DNA from: Sphingobacterium bovistauri
GTDB lineage: Bacteria; Bacteroidota; Bacteroidia; Sphingobacteriales; Sphingobacteriaceae
NCBI RefSeq assembly: GCF_020295405.1
Contig: NZ_JADEYP010000004.1
Location: 1 to 64,000 of the forward strand
Direction of reading: 5' to 3'
DNA length: 64,000 nt
The notes under the pieces were generated by a model. The model was not told the origin of the DNA and did not search any database. It worked only from the letters and a program-made list of their open reading frames with translations. This document shows, piece by piece, positions 27,815 to 36,612 of this stretch; position 1 is the first letter of the stretch; each line of letters starts with the position of its first letter. Position numbers and translations under genes: made by a program.

Positions 27815-28783
27815 TTAACTTCCAGACAAATCCAATCGAATTGGTAGTGAGTATGAAACTCGAACAGGAATTCCTCTCATATATCCTGGTGTCCATTTTT
27901 TAGCTCTTTTCAAAATTCTTATTCCCTCTTCGCCAGTCCCAAAACCTAAATCTTCTTCAACCTTCATTTCTACCATATTTCCTTCTTTATCAATTACGAA
28001 GGAAAGTTTTACTGTTCCTTTTACGCGATTTCGAATAGCCTCCTGTGGATATCTATAATTGTTAGCAATGAATCTTCGAATGGCTATTATATCTCCTGGA
28101 TAACTAGGAGGTTGATGATAATTCTTGTTATCATAAATATATTCCTTATTCAAGGAGTCCTTTGTTATACCAGAAATGAGTTTGCCATTATCGTATGTTT
28201 CCTCGAAACTATATTTATCATCCATAAAAGTTCCAGTCCATTTTCCGATACGTTTGTGGTTCTTGTAGTTTCCCTTTTCAACACTTGAATTTTTAAAGTC
28301 GATTTCTGCGTATCCATTACCGTTTTGTAGAAGACGGCTCCCTAAGGAATCGTGATATACAAGTATTAGTGTATCTGTAACCTTAGTAGCTTCTTTTTCT
28401 ACTTTATAAGGATATTCAAATGCGATTTTCAGCCTTCCATTAGGATGATAGTAGTAAGCGGTATCTATCATAACGCCATCAGCGCTATAAAATTCTTTTG
28501 ATTTTATCTTTCCATTTTCAAAAGCCTCAAACTTTTGTCCAATAAATTTTTTGTCCTTAATACTAGGGAATGTCCCAACTAATTTAGTTTGATTGGATTG
28601 AATATACTTTTCGATAACTCGTATCTGAGAATTCTCTAATACAGATAACTCGCGATAATAATGAGCTTGTTCTTGATTCTTGGTTTCTTTTCCATCTTTA
28701 GTGTAAAATGTGGTGAATGATAATTGGCCGTAGACAATTTGAAAAAGCAAACTAATTAGAATGGTACTAAATATTCTTTTCAT
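27815..28783 (-). CDS. Secreted TonB C-terminal domain protein with MORN-like repeats
   Basis: A 322-residue exported protein (signal peptide ending near VYGQLS). The middle part has MORN/YwqK-type repeats: GKIKSKEFYSADG, YYHPNGRLKIAFEYPY and KRIGKWTGTFMDDKYSF. The C-terminal ~80 residues are a TonB-like domain (VKGTVKLSFVIDKEGNMVE and WTPGYMRGIPVRVSYSLPI). There is no membrane anchor or Pro-rich linker, so it is not a classical TonB; it may act in the periplasm or at the outer membrane. Such proteins are common in Bacteroidota with unknown partners. It is monocistronic. Confidence 0.83.
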   Translation of the reverse strand: MKRIFSTILISLLFQIVYGQLSFTTFYTKDGKETKNQEQAHYYRELSVLENSQIRVIEKYIQSNQTKLVGTFPSIKDKKFIGQKFEAFENGKIKSKEFYSADGVMIDTAYYYHPNGRLKIAFEYPYKVEKEATKVTDTLILVYHDSLGSRLLQNGNGYAEIDFKNSSVEKGNYKNHKRIGKWTGTFMDDKYSFEETYDNGKLISGITKDSLNKEYIYDNKNYHQPPSYPGDIIAIRRFIANNYRYPQEAIRNRVKGTVKLSFVIDKEGNMVEMKVEEDLGFGTGEEGIRILKRAKKWTPGYMRGIPVRVSYSLPIRLDLSGS

Positions 28784-28904
28784 ATTAGGTTTAACATTGT
28801 GTTTTAATCGTAAATATAATATATTATCGGTGTAATAAAAATTTGACCTATAGAAGGAAAATGCAAAAAATAGACGAATGCTAATAATTACGCTAATGCA
28901 ATGT

Positions 28905-28912
28905 TATATTTG
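28905..28912 (+). promoter_or_regulatory. -7 box of the MFS transporter gene
   Basis: TATATTTG, 17 bases before the ATG at 28930, matches TAnnTTTG. Confidence 0.5.
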
Positions 28913-28929
28913 AACAAAATTTATCTAAA

Positions 28930-30183
28930 ATGCATACCGAAAAATGGTTTAAAACCTATATATACATTTGGATAGGGCAATTTTTGTCCTTGTTGACTAG
29001 TTCAGCGGTCAATTTTGCGGTAATCATCTATTTAAGTTTGCATTACAAATCTGCTGAAATACTCGCTTACGCAGGGATTGCTGGTTTACTACCGCAAGCG
29101 ATCATAGGACCATTTGCTGGGGTGTATATAGACCGTTGGGATAGGAAAAAAGTCATGATCTATGCAGATGCATTTATTGCATTTTGCACATTTTTGATGT
29201 CCTTTGCTTTTGTGGAAGGAGAAGCGAATTTGGGCTTCGTATATATGCTATTAGTTTGTCGATCTTTAGGTCAAGCATTTCATACACCAGCTATGCAAGC
29301 TATAGCGCCATTAATAGTTCCCGAGGACAAACTTTTAAAGGTGTCTGGTATCAATCAAATGTTGCAATCTGTCAGTATGATTGCTGGACCAGCGGCAGGT
29401 ACTTTGGCCATTACTTACTTACCAATTTCTAAAGTATTGTATTTGGATGTAATTGGAGCCAGTTTAGCCATTGTATCACTCTTATTTGTGGTTATTCCTA
29501 AATTGACCACCCAACAAGCAGAAAGTAATATTTCTACTGTCTTACATGATCTTAATTCAGGTTTCATAGAAATCCAGAAGAATAAAGGCCTTTATATGCT
29601 GTTTATTTATGCCATGCTAACCACATTTTTTGTAATGCCTGTAGCCATCATGTATCCTTTACTGACTATTGATCATTTTTCTGGAGGGAAGTGGGAAATG
29701 AGTATCATAGAGATTGTCTGGGGAGTAGGAATGTTAGTTGGGGGAGGAATATTAAGTATTTGGCAAGGTTCAATTTCCAAAGTTATTTTGGTGAATGCTA
29801 TGCATATTTTTTTAGGATTAACCTTCGTGTTTTCAGGTTGGATAAGCGGTGATTTATTTTGGATTTTTGTCGCGATTACCACATTTGGTGGGATCGGAAT
29901 GTCTTTCTTTAATGCATCATTCATGACTATAATACAAGAAGAAATAAAACCCGAATTTTTGGGGCGCGTTTTCTCTCTGTATTTTAGTTTTGCGATTATC
30001 CCTAGTGTTATCGGATTACTTTTCACGGGCTGGATTGCTGACGAGATAGGCGTGGTCAATGCTTTTATAATAGGTGGACTGGCCATGTGTGTCGTTGGGC
30101 TTTTATCTTTCTTGACTCCCTCAGTGATGAACTTAGGTAAGAATAGATTGAATAAAGATAATGTTGAGTCTGAGATTGAATAA
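28930..30183 (+). CDS. MFS transporter (MFS_3/enterobactin-exporter-like)
   Basis: A 417-residue major facilitator protein with about twelve hydrophobic segments. Motif A between helices 2 and 3 reads GVYIDRWDRKKVMIYAD (about residues 62-78). The N-terminal WIGQFLSLLTSSAVNFAV and the pattern LVCRSLGQAFHTPAMQAI are typical of the MFS_3 group, which includes exporters of siderophores and macrolides. The substrate cannot be told from sequence. It is a single gene ending at a bidirectional terminator next to tRNA-Gly. Confidence 0.9.
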   Translation: MHTEKWFKTYIYIWIGQFLSLLTSSAVNFAVIIYLSLHYKSAEILAYAGIAGLLPQAIIGPFAGVYIDRWDRKKVMIYADAFIAFCTFLMSFAFVEGEANLGFVYMLLVCRSLGQAFHTPAMQAIAPLIVPEDKLLKVSGINQMLQSVSMIAGPAAGTLAITYLPISKVLYLDVIGASLAIVSLLFVVIPKLTTQQAESNISTVLHDLNSGFIEIQKNKGLYMLFIYAMLTTFFVMPVAIMYPLLTIDHFSGGKWEMSIIEIVWGVGMLVGGGILSIWQGSISKVILVNAMHIFLGLTFVFSGWISGDLFWIFVAITTFGGIGMSFFNASFMTIIQEEIKPEFLGRVFSLYFSFAIIPSVIGLLFTGWIADEIGVVNAFIIGGLAMCVVGLLSFLTPSVMNLGKNRLNKDNVESEIE

Positions 30184-30190
30184 AATAAAA

Positions 30191-30216
30191 AAGCTTCTCA
30201 ATTTGAGAAGCTTTTT
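30191..30216. terminator. Bidirectional terminator of the MFS gene and tRNA-Gly
   Basis: An 11-bp stem (30191-30201 with 30203-30213; realistically a 3-base loop) is flanked by A-rich and T5 runs. It serves the plus-strand transporter and the minus-strand tRNA. Confidence 0.8.
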
Positions 30217-30220
30217 ATTG

Positions 30221-30293
30221 AGCGAAAGACGAGATTCGAACTCGCGACCCCAACCTTGGCAAGGTTGTGCTCTACCAACTGAGCTACTTTCGC
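30221..30293 (-). tRNA. tRNA-Gly (anticodon GCC)
   Basis: Seventy-three bases fold as a tRNA. The acceptor stem is GCGAAAG (30287-30293) paired with CTTTCGC (30222-30228), the D loop contains AGTTGGTAGA, the anticodon stem CAACC/GGTTG encloses TTGCCAA with anticodon GCC, and the T loop is GTTCGAATC. The discriminator base is T. The CCA end is not encoded. It has its own promoter and terminator. Confidence 0.97.
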
Positions 30294-30307
30294 TTGGTTT
30301 TGTGATA

Positions 30308-30338
30308 CAAAAATAGGGCTTTTTTTAGCATCTGTCAA
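30308..30338 (-). promoter_or_regulatory. Promoter of tRNA-Gly
   Basis: On the minus strand TTG (30336-30338), a 20-bp spacer and TATTTTTG (30308-30315) form a full Bacteroidota promoter about 15 bases before the tRNA 5' end. Confidence 0.65.
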
Positions 30339-30392
30339 GACCATTTTAAAAATTGTGTAGCTTTCAAGTAAATAAGCTTCATATTTAGAGAC

Positions 30393-31934
30393 TTAAATTT
30401 TTATAGCATCCACACAATTGATGCCATCAATAGCTGCTGAAACAATTCCCCCAGCATAACCTGCTCCTTCCGCACAAGGATATAATCCCTTTACTTCTGG
30501 ATGTTGCAATGTTTCTTTATCACGAGGTATACGAACAGGTGATGAAGTCCGCGATTCCACACCTACAAGAATAGCCTCATTGGTATAATAACCTCTCATT
30601 TTTTTGCCGAAAATTGGTAACGCACCACGCAAAGCTTGGTGTACAAAATTGGGTAGTACTTCATTCAAATCGACAGAACGCGTACCTGGTTTGTATGAAT
30701 TCTCAGGAAGGTTTCTTGAAACTCGATTTTCCACAAAATCAACCATACGCTGCGCGGGAGCAACTAAATTACCACCGCCCAATTTAAAAGCTTGTTGCTC
30801 GATTTGACGTTGAAAGTCTAATAATGCAAAAGGATCAGTCGCCGCATTGGGAACGTCCTCTAAGTTAATCTGAATAACTGTTCCAGAGTTGGCGTGTGGA
30901 TTATTACGTTTGGAAGGTGACCATCCGTTTACGACTATTTCGTCGTGATCTGTTGCACATGGTGCAATAATGCCACCCGGGCACATACAGAACGAGAATA
31001 CACCTCGATCATTAACTTGCTCCACCAAACTATAATACGCAGGAGGAAGATTTTCATGACGTGTACTGCAATGGTATTGCGCTTGATCTATAATTTCTTG
31101 CGGATGCTCTATACGTACGCCCAAAGCAAATGCTTTCGCTTCTAACAACCAATTTTTATTGCGAAACAATTCAAATATATCACGTGCAGAATGTCCTGTT
31201 GCTAAAATAACATGTTCCGCATCAAAAGATTTTCCATCTGCAGTTTTGACAGATTTCACTTGCCCAAATTGTTCAATTATATCTACAACTTTACTGTCAA
31301 AATGGACTTCTCCTCCCATTTCCAAGATGCGATTTCGCATGCTTTCGATAATGTGTGGTAGTTTGTTGGTGCCAATGTGTGGTCTCGCATCAATTAATAT
31401 ATCTTGATCAGCGCCATTTTCTACAAAGATGGAGAGTACTTTTTGGACATCACCTCTTTTGTTAGAACGTGTATAAAGCTTGCCATCCGAATATGTTCCT
31501 GCGCCACCTTCACCATGGCAATAATTGGAGTCTGGATTCACAATTCCCTCGCGATTTATTTTAGCTAAATCGCGTCTACGGTCACGCACGGCTTTCCCGC
31601 GTTCAATAACAATAGGTTTGAGACCTCGTTCTATACAGCGATAAGCGGCAAAAAGACCCGCCGGACCAGCTCCTATAATAATGACAGGTTTAGCCTCTTG
31701 AACGGCTTTTAGTTCAGAAGTAAATGTTTCGATCTTTGGCTCTTCGTTAATAAAAAATACCACACGGATTCGATACAACACCTGTCTACTTCGTGCATCT
31801 ATCGAACGCTTGCGGACATATATTCCCTTTACTTGATCTTTAGAAATTTTTAATTTTTGAACACCCTGTTGGATGATATAGTCCTCATTGTAGATATGGT
31901 CAGGACTAATGGCCAATTCGATTTCTTGTTGCAT
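30393..31934 (-). CDS. FAD-dependent oxidoreductase (COG2509-type dehydrogenase)
   Basis: A 513-residue flavoprotein. After an N-terminal ~90-residue domain (VYIRKRSIDARSRQVLYRI-type strand region), the FAD dinucleotide motif VIIGAGPAGLFAAYRC lies near residue 85, with CHGEGGAGTYSDGKLYTR typical of the uncharacterised COG2509 dehydrogenases, and ends with the second FAD contact PCAEGAGYAGGIVSAAIDG near residue 490. Homologues are widespread and cytoplasmic; their substrate is not established. It is monocistronic with a TAGCTTTG box upstream. Confidence 0.88.
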   Translation of the reverse strand: MQQEIELAISPDHIYNEDYIIQQGVQKLKISKDQVKGIYVRKRSIDARSRQVLYRIRVVFFINEEPKIETFTSELKAVQEAKPVIIIGAGPAGLFAAYRCIERGLKPIVIERGKAVRDRRRDLAKINREGIVNPDSNYCHGEGGAGTYSDGKLYTRSNKRGDVQKVLSIFVENGADQDILIDARPHIGTNKLPHIIESMRNRILEMGGEVHFDSKVVDIIEQFGQVKSVKTADGKSFDAEHVILATGHSARDIFELFRNKNWLLEAKAFALGVRIEHPQEIIDQAQYHCSTRHENLPPAYYSLVEQVNDRGVFSFCMCPGGIIAPCATDHDEIVVNGWSPSKRNNPHANSGTVIQINLEDVPNAATDPFALLDFQRQIEQQAFKLGGGNLVAPAQRMVDFVENRVSRNLPENSYKPGTRSVDLNEVLPNFVHQALRGALPIFGKKMRGYYTNEAILVGVESRTSSPVRIPRDKETLQHPEVKGLYPCAEGAGYAGGIVSAAIDGINCVDAIKI

Positions 31935-31971
31935 AAACTAATACCATTGGGTATTTATCCCAAAACATATG

Positions 31972-31979
31972 CAAAGCTA
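31972..31979 (-). promoter_or_regulatory. -7 box of the FAD oxidoreductase gene
   Basis: TAGCTTTG on the minus strand, 38 bases before the ATG, matches TAnnTTTG. Confidence 0.45.
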
Positions 31980-32097
31980 CAAAATTTTAAAGACTAGCTT
32001 TGATTTTACATTAATTTGGCATTTGCTTTGACGCTAATGTCATATACTTTAAAAAGTTATTTGTATTTTTAACAAAACAGATTTGAAATTATTACAC

Positions 32098-32676
32098 ATG
32101 AAAAGATTATTATTTGCCCTAGTAGGTTTATTTACAGCACTTTCTTTTAGTTCTTGTGGTTATAACACCATGGTGTCAAAGGATGAAAACGTAAAAGGTA
32201 AATGGGCTCAGGTAGAAAATGCTTACCAAAGACGTGCGGACTTAATCCCGAATTTGGTGTCAACTGTCAAAGGTGCAGCTGAACATGAACAAGGTACATT
32301 GACTGCGGTCGTAGAAGCACGAGCGAAAGCTACATCGGTTACTGTAAATCCAGAAGATTTGTCAGAGGAGTCAATTGCTAAATTCCAACAGTCACAAGAC
32401 GCTTTATCGCAATCTATCGGTCGATTGTTGGTGAGTGTTGAAGCTTATCCTGAATTGAAAGCAAATTCTAATTTCCAAGAGTTACAAGCACAGTTGGAAG
32501 GTACAGAAAACCGTATTTCTGTAGAACGCAGAACTTATAATGAAGCTGTTCAGGATTACAATACTACAGTTCGTAGTTTTCCTAACAATATTATGGCTGG
32601 CATTTTTGGATTCAAGGCTAAAGGTACTTTCCAAGCGGCAGAAGGATCTGACAAGGCTCCTACAGTTACATTTTAG
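32098..32676 (+). CDS. LemA family lipoprotein
   Basis: A 192-residue LemA protein from the ATG at 32098. It begins with a lipoprotein signal (Cys in SFSSCGYN, about residue 21), then the LemA-diagnostic VKGKWAQVENAYQRRADLIPN and LVSTVKGAAEHEQ, and a long helical body with YPELKANSNFQEL and the terminal YNTTVRSFPNNI. LemA proteins are membrane-attached helical bundles of unknown role. The open frame extends upstream to a TTG, but the lipoprotein signal fixes the start. It heads a LemA-TPM-TPM cluster. Confidence 0.94.
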   Translation: MKRLLFALVGLFTALSFSSCGYNTMVSKDENVKGKWAQVENAYQRRADLIPNLVSTVKGAAEHEQGTLTAVVEARAKATSVTVNPEDLSEESIAKFQQSQDALSQSIGRLLVSVEAYPELKANSNFQELQAQLEGTENRISVERRTYNEAVQDYNTTVRSFPNNIMAGIFGFKAKGTFQAAEGSDKAPTVTF

Positions 32677-32757
32677 ACTTTTTGCTCAATTGTATAAGAA
32701 GATGAATATTGGAACTGTAAGTCGTCCAGTATTCATCTTTTATTTTTATTAAAAGAT

Positions 32758-33192
32758 ATGGGTATTTTAAATTCAGATGAACAAGAGCGTGTCGTACACG
32801 CAGTGAGTGTGGCCGAAAATATGACGTCCGGTGAAATCCGTGTAGTCGTAGAAAATGTAGTAGGAAAAGATCTTACTGCAATTCAAAAAGCTCAAAAATA
32901 CTTTGTCGAACTCAATATGCATAAAACAGTTTTGCGCAATGGCGTATTGGTTTACTTGGCTGTAGCGGACCATCAGTTCGCCATTATCGGCGACGCAGGT
33001 ATAAATTCACGAGTAGCGGAAGATTTTTGGGAAAATACAAAGGAAAAAATGGTAGTCCACTTTAGAAATGGAGATTTCGCTTCTGGTCTTGTGGCAGGAA
33101 TACATGATGCTGGTGAACAACTTCACCATTATTTCCCACGTAAAGAAGACGATGTGAACGAATTACCTAACGATATACACTTTGGTCATTAA
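32758..33192 (+). CDS. TPM domain protein
   Basis: A 144-residue protein made of one TPM (TLP18.3/Psb32/MOLO-1) domain: SGEIRVVVENVVGKD, then VYLAVADHQFAIIGDAGIN and FASGLVAGIHDAGEQL. There is no signal peptide or membrane helix in this copy, so the domain would be cytoplasmic. TPM domains occur in photosystem II repair phosphatases and in bacterial membrane proteins that sit next to LemA. It lies between LemA and a second, membrane-anchored TPM gene, and the next gene's real start follows its stop by 10 bases. Confidence 0.87.
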   Translation: MGILNSDEQERVVHAVSVAENMTSGEIRVVVENVVGKDLTAIQKAQKYFVELNMHKTVLRNGVLVYLAVADHQFAIIGDAGINSRVAEDFWENTKEKMVVHFRNGDFASGLVAGIHDAGEQLHHYFPRKEDDVNELPNDIHFGH

Positions 33193-33202
33193 TTTTGATT
33201 CT

Positions 33203-34024
33203 ATGATTTCTTTTTCGAAAAATAAGCAATTTGCTTCTATATTTTTCACGTTTGCACTTTGGATTAGCACAATAGCGACTGTTTTTGGACAAGATCTACC
33301 GGCTGTTTCTCGTACTATTGTGACGGATTTTACGAATACGCTTTCTGCATCTCAAAGAGATGCCTTAGAGCGCAAGCTGGTAGCTTTCAATGACACTACA
33401 TCCACGCAAATAGCAGTTGTATTAGTAAATAGTACAGACGGGTACGATGTATCTGACTATGCAGTACGATTGGCGAAGAAATGGGGTGTTGGAGATGCAA
33501 AATACAACAATGGAGTCATGTTGTTGGCTGCTATAGGTGATCGAGCTGTGACTATTCAGACTGGTTATGGAGTGGAGGGTGCACTACCCGATGCTATAGC
33601 GTATCGAATTATTGAGAATGACATTAAACCCGCATTTAGAGAAGGTGACTACTTTACCGGATTGGATAACGCGACGAATTCTATCATTTCTTATACCAAA
33701 GGTGAATATAAAGCGGAGAAAGAATCAGCAGAATCTCCAGAAGGTGGAGGTGGGATAAGTGGCATTGTCATTATTGTGGTGATAGTTATCATATTTGCTT
33801 TGATCTCAAAAGGTGGCGGAGGCAACAATAGAGGAGGTAAAGTGATTAATGGAAAAGGATCGAATGATTTATTCTGGTGGATGCTATTGAGTGGCTTAGG
33901 TGGTGGTGGAAATTCACGTGGTGGCGGCGACTTTGGTGGTGGTTTCGGCGGGGGAGATTCCGGTGGATTCGGTGGATTTGGCGGAGGAGATTTCGGTGGC
34001 GGTGGCGCTAGTGGTCGCTGGTAA
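33203..34024 (+). CDS. TPM domain membrane protein with Gly-rich tail (YgcG type)
   Basis: A 273-residue protein from the ATG at 33203. It has a signal peptide (cleavage near TVFGQDLP), a TPM domain at about 25-165 (TQIAVVLVNSTDGYDVSDYA, then IQTGYGVEGALPDAIAYRI), one membrane helix (GIVIIVVIVIIFALIS) and a tail of about 70 residues made mostly of Gly, Ser and Phe that ends in GASGRW. This is the YgcG architecture with the TPM domain outside the membrane. The tail sequence repeats imperfect GGGxFGGG units. Longer frames upstream begin with a TTG and are not supported. Confidence 0.9.
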   Translation: MISFSKNKQFASIFFTFALWISTIATVFGQDLPAVSRTIVTDFTNTLSASQRDALERKLVAFNDTTSTQIAVVLVNSTDGYDVSDYAVRLAKKWGVGDAKYNNGVMLLAAIGDRAVTIQTGYGVEGALPDAIAYRIIENDIKPAFREGDYFTGLDNATNSIISYTKGEYKAEKESAESPEGGGGISGIVIIVVIVIIFALISKGGGGNNRGGKVINGKGSNDLFWWMLLSGLGGGGNSRGGGDFGGGFGGGDSGGFGGFGGGDFGGGGASGRW

Positions 34025-34078
34025 GTGTTAATAGGTGTTAAATGCATAATTTGAAAATTAAATTTTACGTAAAAAATT

Positions 34079-34086
34079 TTAACTTT
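34079..34086 (+). promoter_or_regulatory. -7 box of the TlpA-like gene
   Basis: TAACTTTG, 28 bases before the ATG at 34115, matches TAnnTTTG. Confidence 0.5.
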
Positions 34087-34114
34087 GATCAATAACTAAT
34101 CTAAAAAGAAAAAA

Positions 34115-35236
34115 ATGAAAAATATTTTAGTTGCATTACTAGCTGGATTACCAGCATTAGTATTCGCTCAAGAAGAGTATACAATTAAAGGAAAGATTGG
34201 GGCACACAATGCTCCTGCTAAAGTGTATCTACAATATGTAGATGGTACTGCTCGTAAATTAGATTCGGCTGTTGTCAATAATGGTCAGTTTACATTAAGT
34301 GGCACTGTTTCATCACCAGTAGAGGCTTATGTAATTCTTTCACCAGAAGGAAAAACTATGCGTGAATTAAAGTCTCCTGATTTTGGTCAAGTTTATCTAT
34401 CAAAAGGTGTAATTAATTTGGCAGGAGAGTCATTAAAGGCGGCAAAGCTTTCTGGGAATTCAGTTAATGAGGAATTTGTAAAGTATAAGGCTTTATCGAA
34501 GGATACAGAGGCTGCCATTGAGGCTATTAATCAAGAATTTTATAATTCTACAGACGAACAGAAAAAAGACGAAGCATTCGTTAATGGTTTAAGAGCTAAG
34601 ATGATGCCTTTGTTTGAGAAAATGGAAGGAATTGATAAAGATTATTTAAAATCTTCAACTAGTATCATTGCCCTTAATTTAATTGAACAAAAGTTGGGTG
34701 CGGAAAATGTAATTGAATATGAAGGGTATTTAAAAAAATTCCCCGTAGCATTACAAAACAGTGTAAAGGGTAAAGCAATCATTGAAAAAATCAACAACCT
34801 TAGAAGTGTAGCTATTGGCGCAGTAGCTCCTGATTTTACATTACCTACGCCTGATGGAAAAGATGTTTCATTATCATCACTTAAAGGGCAGTATGTGTTG
34901 TTAGATTTTTGGGCATCATGGTGTGGTCCGTGTCGTCAAGAAAATCCACATGTGGTAGCTGCTTACAACAAGTATAAGGATAAAGGATTTACTATTTTGG
35001 GCGTATCTTTGGATAACCCTGGGAAGAAAGATGCTTGGGTAAAAGCTATTGAAGATGATCAGTTGGGACAATGGACTAATGTTTCAGATTTGAAAGGTTG
35101 GCAATCAGAAGTTGTGAAACTGTACTCTGTACGTGGTATTCCTCAAAATTTCTTGTTGGATAAAGATGGTAAAATCGTAGCATCTAATTTAAGAGGAGAA
35201 GCATTGGAAGCTAAATTAGCTGAACTTTTGAATTAA
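34115..35236 (+). CDS. Periplasmic thiol-disulfide oxidoreductase (TlpA/AhpC-TSA, DUF4369)
   Basis: A 373-residue exported thioredoxin-like protein. The signal peptide ends near LVFAQEE. Residues ~25-125 match the DUF4369 domain common in Bacteroidota, a helical linker follows, and the C-terminal ~145 residues are a TlpA/ResA thioredoxin fold with the redox motif WCGPC (C270, C273) and the cis-Pro loop VRGIPQNFLLDKDG. It would reduce disulfides of exported proteins. Neighbouring genes do not indicate a specific client. Monocistronic, ending in a 19-bp terminator. Confidence 0.94.
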   Translation: MKNILVALLAGLPALVFAQEEYTIKGKIGAHNAPAKVYLQYVDGTARKLDSAVVNNGQFTLSGTVSSPVEAYVILSPEGKTMRELKSPDFGQVYLSKGVINLAGESLKAAKLSGNSVNEEFVKYKALSKDTEAAIEAINQEFYNSTDEQKKDEAFVNGLRAKMMPLFEKMEGIDKDYLKSSTSIIALNLIEQKLGAENVIEYEGYLKKFPVALQNSVKGKAIIEKINNLRSVAIGAVAPDFTLPTPDGKDVSLSSLKGQYVLLDFWASWCGPCRQENPHVVAAYNKYKDKGFTILGVSLDNPGKKDAWVKAIEDDQLGQWTNVSDLKGWQSEVVKLYSVRGIPQNFLLDKDGKIVASNLRGEALEAKLAELLN

Positions 35237-35258
35237 TATAGCATACATATTTCAAATA

Positions 35259-35300
35259 ATTGACAAAGCCCTGAATATTCTTATTCAGGGCTTTGTCAAT
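35259..35300. terminator. Bidirectional terminator
   Basis: A perfect 19-bp stem (35259-35277 with 35282-35300) with a 4-base loop lies between two convergent genes and abuts the stop codon of the PLP enzyme. Confidence 0.88.
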
Positions 35301-36485
35301 TTATATCTTTCCTATTGCTTGTTCCCAATCGGCAATAATATCATCGATATGTTCGATGCCAACGGAAATACGTAGCATACCTCGTGTAATTCCAGAAACT
35401 TGTTTCTGTGTCTTCGAATGATGAGACCCCCACATACTTGCTGGATGCACCACTAATGATTCTACGCCACCTAAACTTGCTGCATTCGCAAAAATGGTAA
35501 GATTGCTGAGTATAGTTTGTGCATTTTTAAATTCTTCTTCTTCGTCATTCCCTGCCACTTCAATACACAACATTCCTGTATGTCCTTTCAGTTGCTTTTT
35601 AGCTAATTCATGTTGTGGGTGTGACTTCAATCCAGTATAAGCGACTTTTTTTATAGCGGGATTTTTTTCTAACCATTCGGCTAATGCCAAAGCATTCGAA
35701 TTGATTTGATGAACACGAAGGGAGAGAGTTTTCAAGCCGCGTAATAATAACCAAGAATCAAAAGGGCTTAAGCTTGCTCCTAAAGTAATAGAACGTCTCC
35801 AAGCTTTCACAATAAAATCTTTGCTTCCGCAAATAACTCCAGCAGTCAGGTCCGAGTGGCCCCCCAAATATTTGGTAGCACTATGGATAATTACATCAAT
35901 TCCAAATTCTGAAGGTACTTGATTTATTGGCGAAGCAAAGGTGTTGTCCACCATCGTCAAAATTCCTTTCTCTTTGCCCAATTGTCCGACAAAAGCTAAG
36001 TCTGTAATGTCTAGATTTGGGTTTGACGGTGTTTCTATATAAATCAATTTTGTATTCGGTTGAATCGCATCTACGAATGCTTGATTATTCGTTTGGTCAA
36101 CGTGTGATACCGTAATTCCGTATTCCGAAAGGAATTCTTTCAAAAAAAGTGTCGCTCCCGAATAATGTGCATTTTGTGCGACTATATGATCTCCAGCTTT
36201 GACAACTGCTAACATAGCCGTGCTAATTGCTGCCATACCAGTTGCAAGAACTAAAGCATCTTCTGTCTTCTCCAATTTGGCGATAACGGCCGCTACCTGA
36301 CTATTCGTGGGATTGCCGTGTCTGTGGTAAAATTCAGGATGTTTAGGCTCTGTAGCTGCTGCAACATATTCATCTAGATTTTCGTCCGCAAAATAAGTTG
36401 ACGTTTGGTATATAGGAGCTACTACAGCTTTGGTTTTATTAAACTCTTCACCTGTATGTATTAAGTTCGTTTCGGTCTTTCTCAT
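35301..36485 (-). CDS. Cys/Met metabolism PLP-dependent enzyme
   Basis: A 394-residue PLP enzyme of the cystathionine gamma-synthase/lyase and methionine gamma-lyase family, acting in transsulfuration. Motifs are YHRHGNPTNSQ (53-63), VDNTFASP (179-186) and the PLP lysine K205 in HSATKYLGGHSD. The C-terminal GGVESLVVHPASMW is the family hallmark. The family has several activities; the sequence alone does not decide between gamma-synthase, gamma-lyase and beta-lyase. A TAGCTTTG box lies upstream. It is a single gene. Confidence 0.9.
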   Translation of the reverse strand: MRKTETNLIHTGEEFNKTKAVVAPIYQTSTYFADENLDEYVAAATEPKHPEFYHRHGNPTNSQVAAVIAKLEKTEDALVLATGMAAISTAMLAVVKAGDHIVAQNAHYSGATLFLKEFLSEYGITVSHVDQTNNQAFVDAIQPNTKLIYIETPSNPNLDITDLAFVGQLGKEKGILTMVDNTFASPINQVPSEFGIDVIIHSATKYLGGHSDLTAGVICGSKDFIVKAWRRSITLGASLSPFDSWLLLRGLKTLSLRVHQINSNALALAEWLEKNPAIKKVAYTGLKSHPQHELAKKQLKGHTGMLCIEVAGNDEEEEFKNAQTILSNLTIFANAASLGGVESLVVHPASMWGSHHSKTQKQVSGITRGMLRISVGIEHIDDIIADWEQAIGKI

Positions 36486-36504
36486 TAGCGTAAGGGTCTT
36501 TTTT

Positions 36505-36512
36505 CAAAGCTA
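36505..36512 (-). promoter_or_regulatory. -7 box of the Cys/Met PLP enzyme gene
   Basis: TAGCTTTG on the minus strand, 20 bases before the ATG at 36485. Confidence 0.45.
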
Positions 36513-36612
36513 ATAAAATATCTATTAATTAGATAGAGTATTTTCTATTCTTTAATAGGATATGTTTTTGTTCTGTATTTATTTTTATATTGCACATAGC
36601 TTTAATTACATT

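Noticed and set aside
33691..34092. Minus-strand frame rich in proline
   Set aside because: It is the antisense of the Gly-rich tail of the YgcG-type TPM protein.
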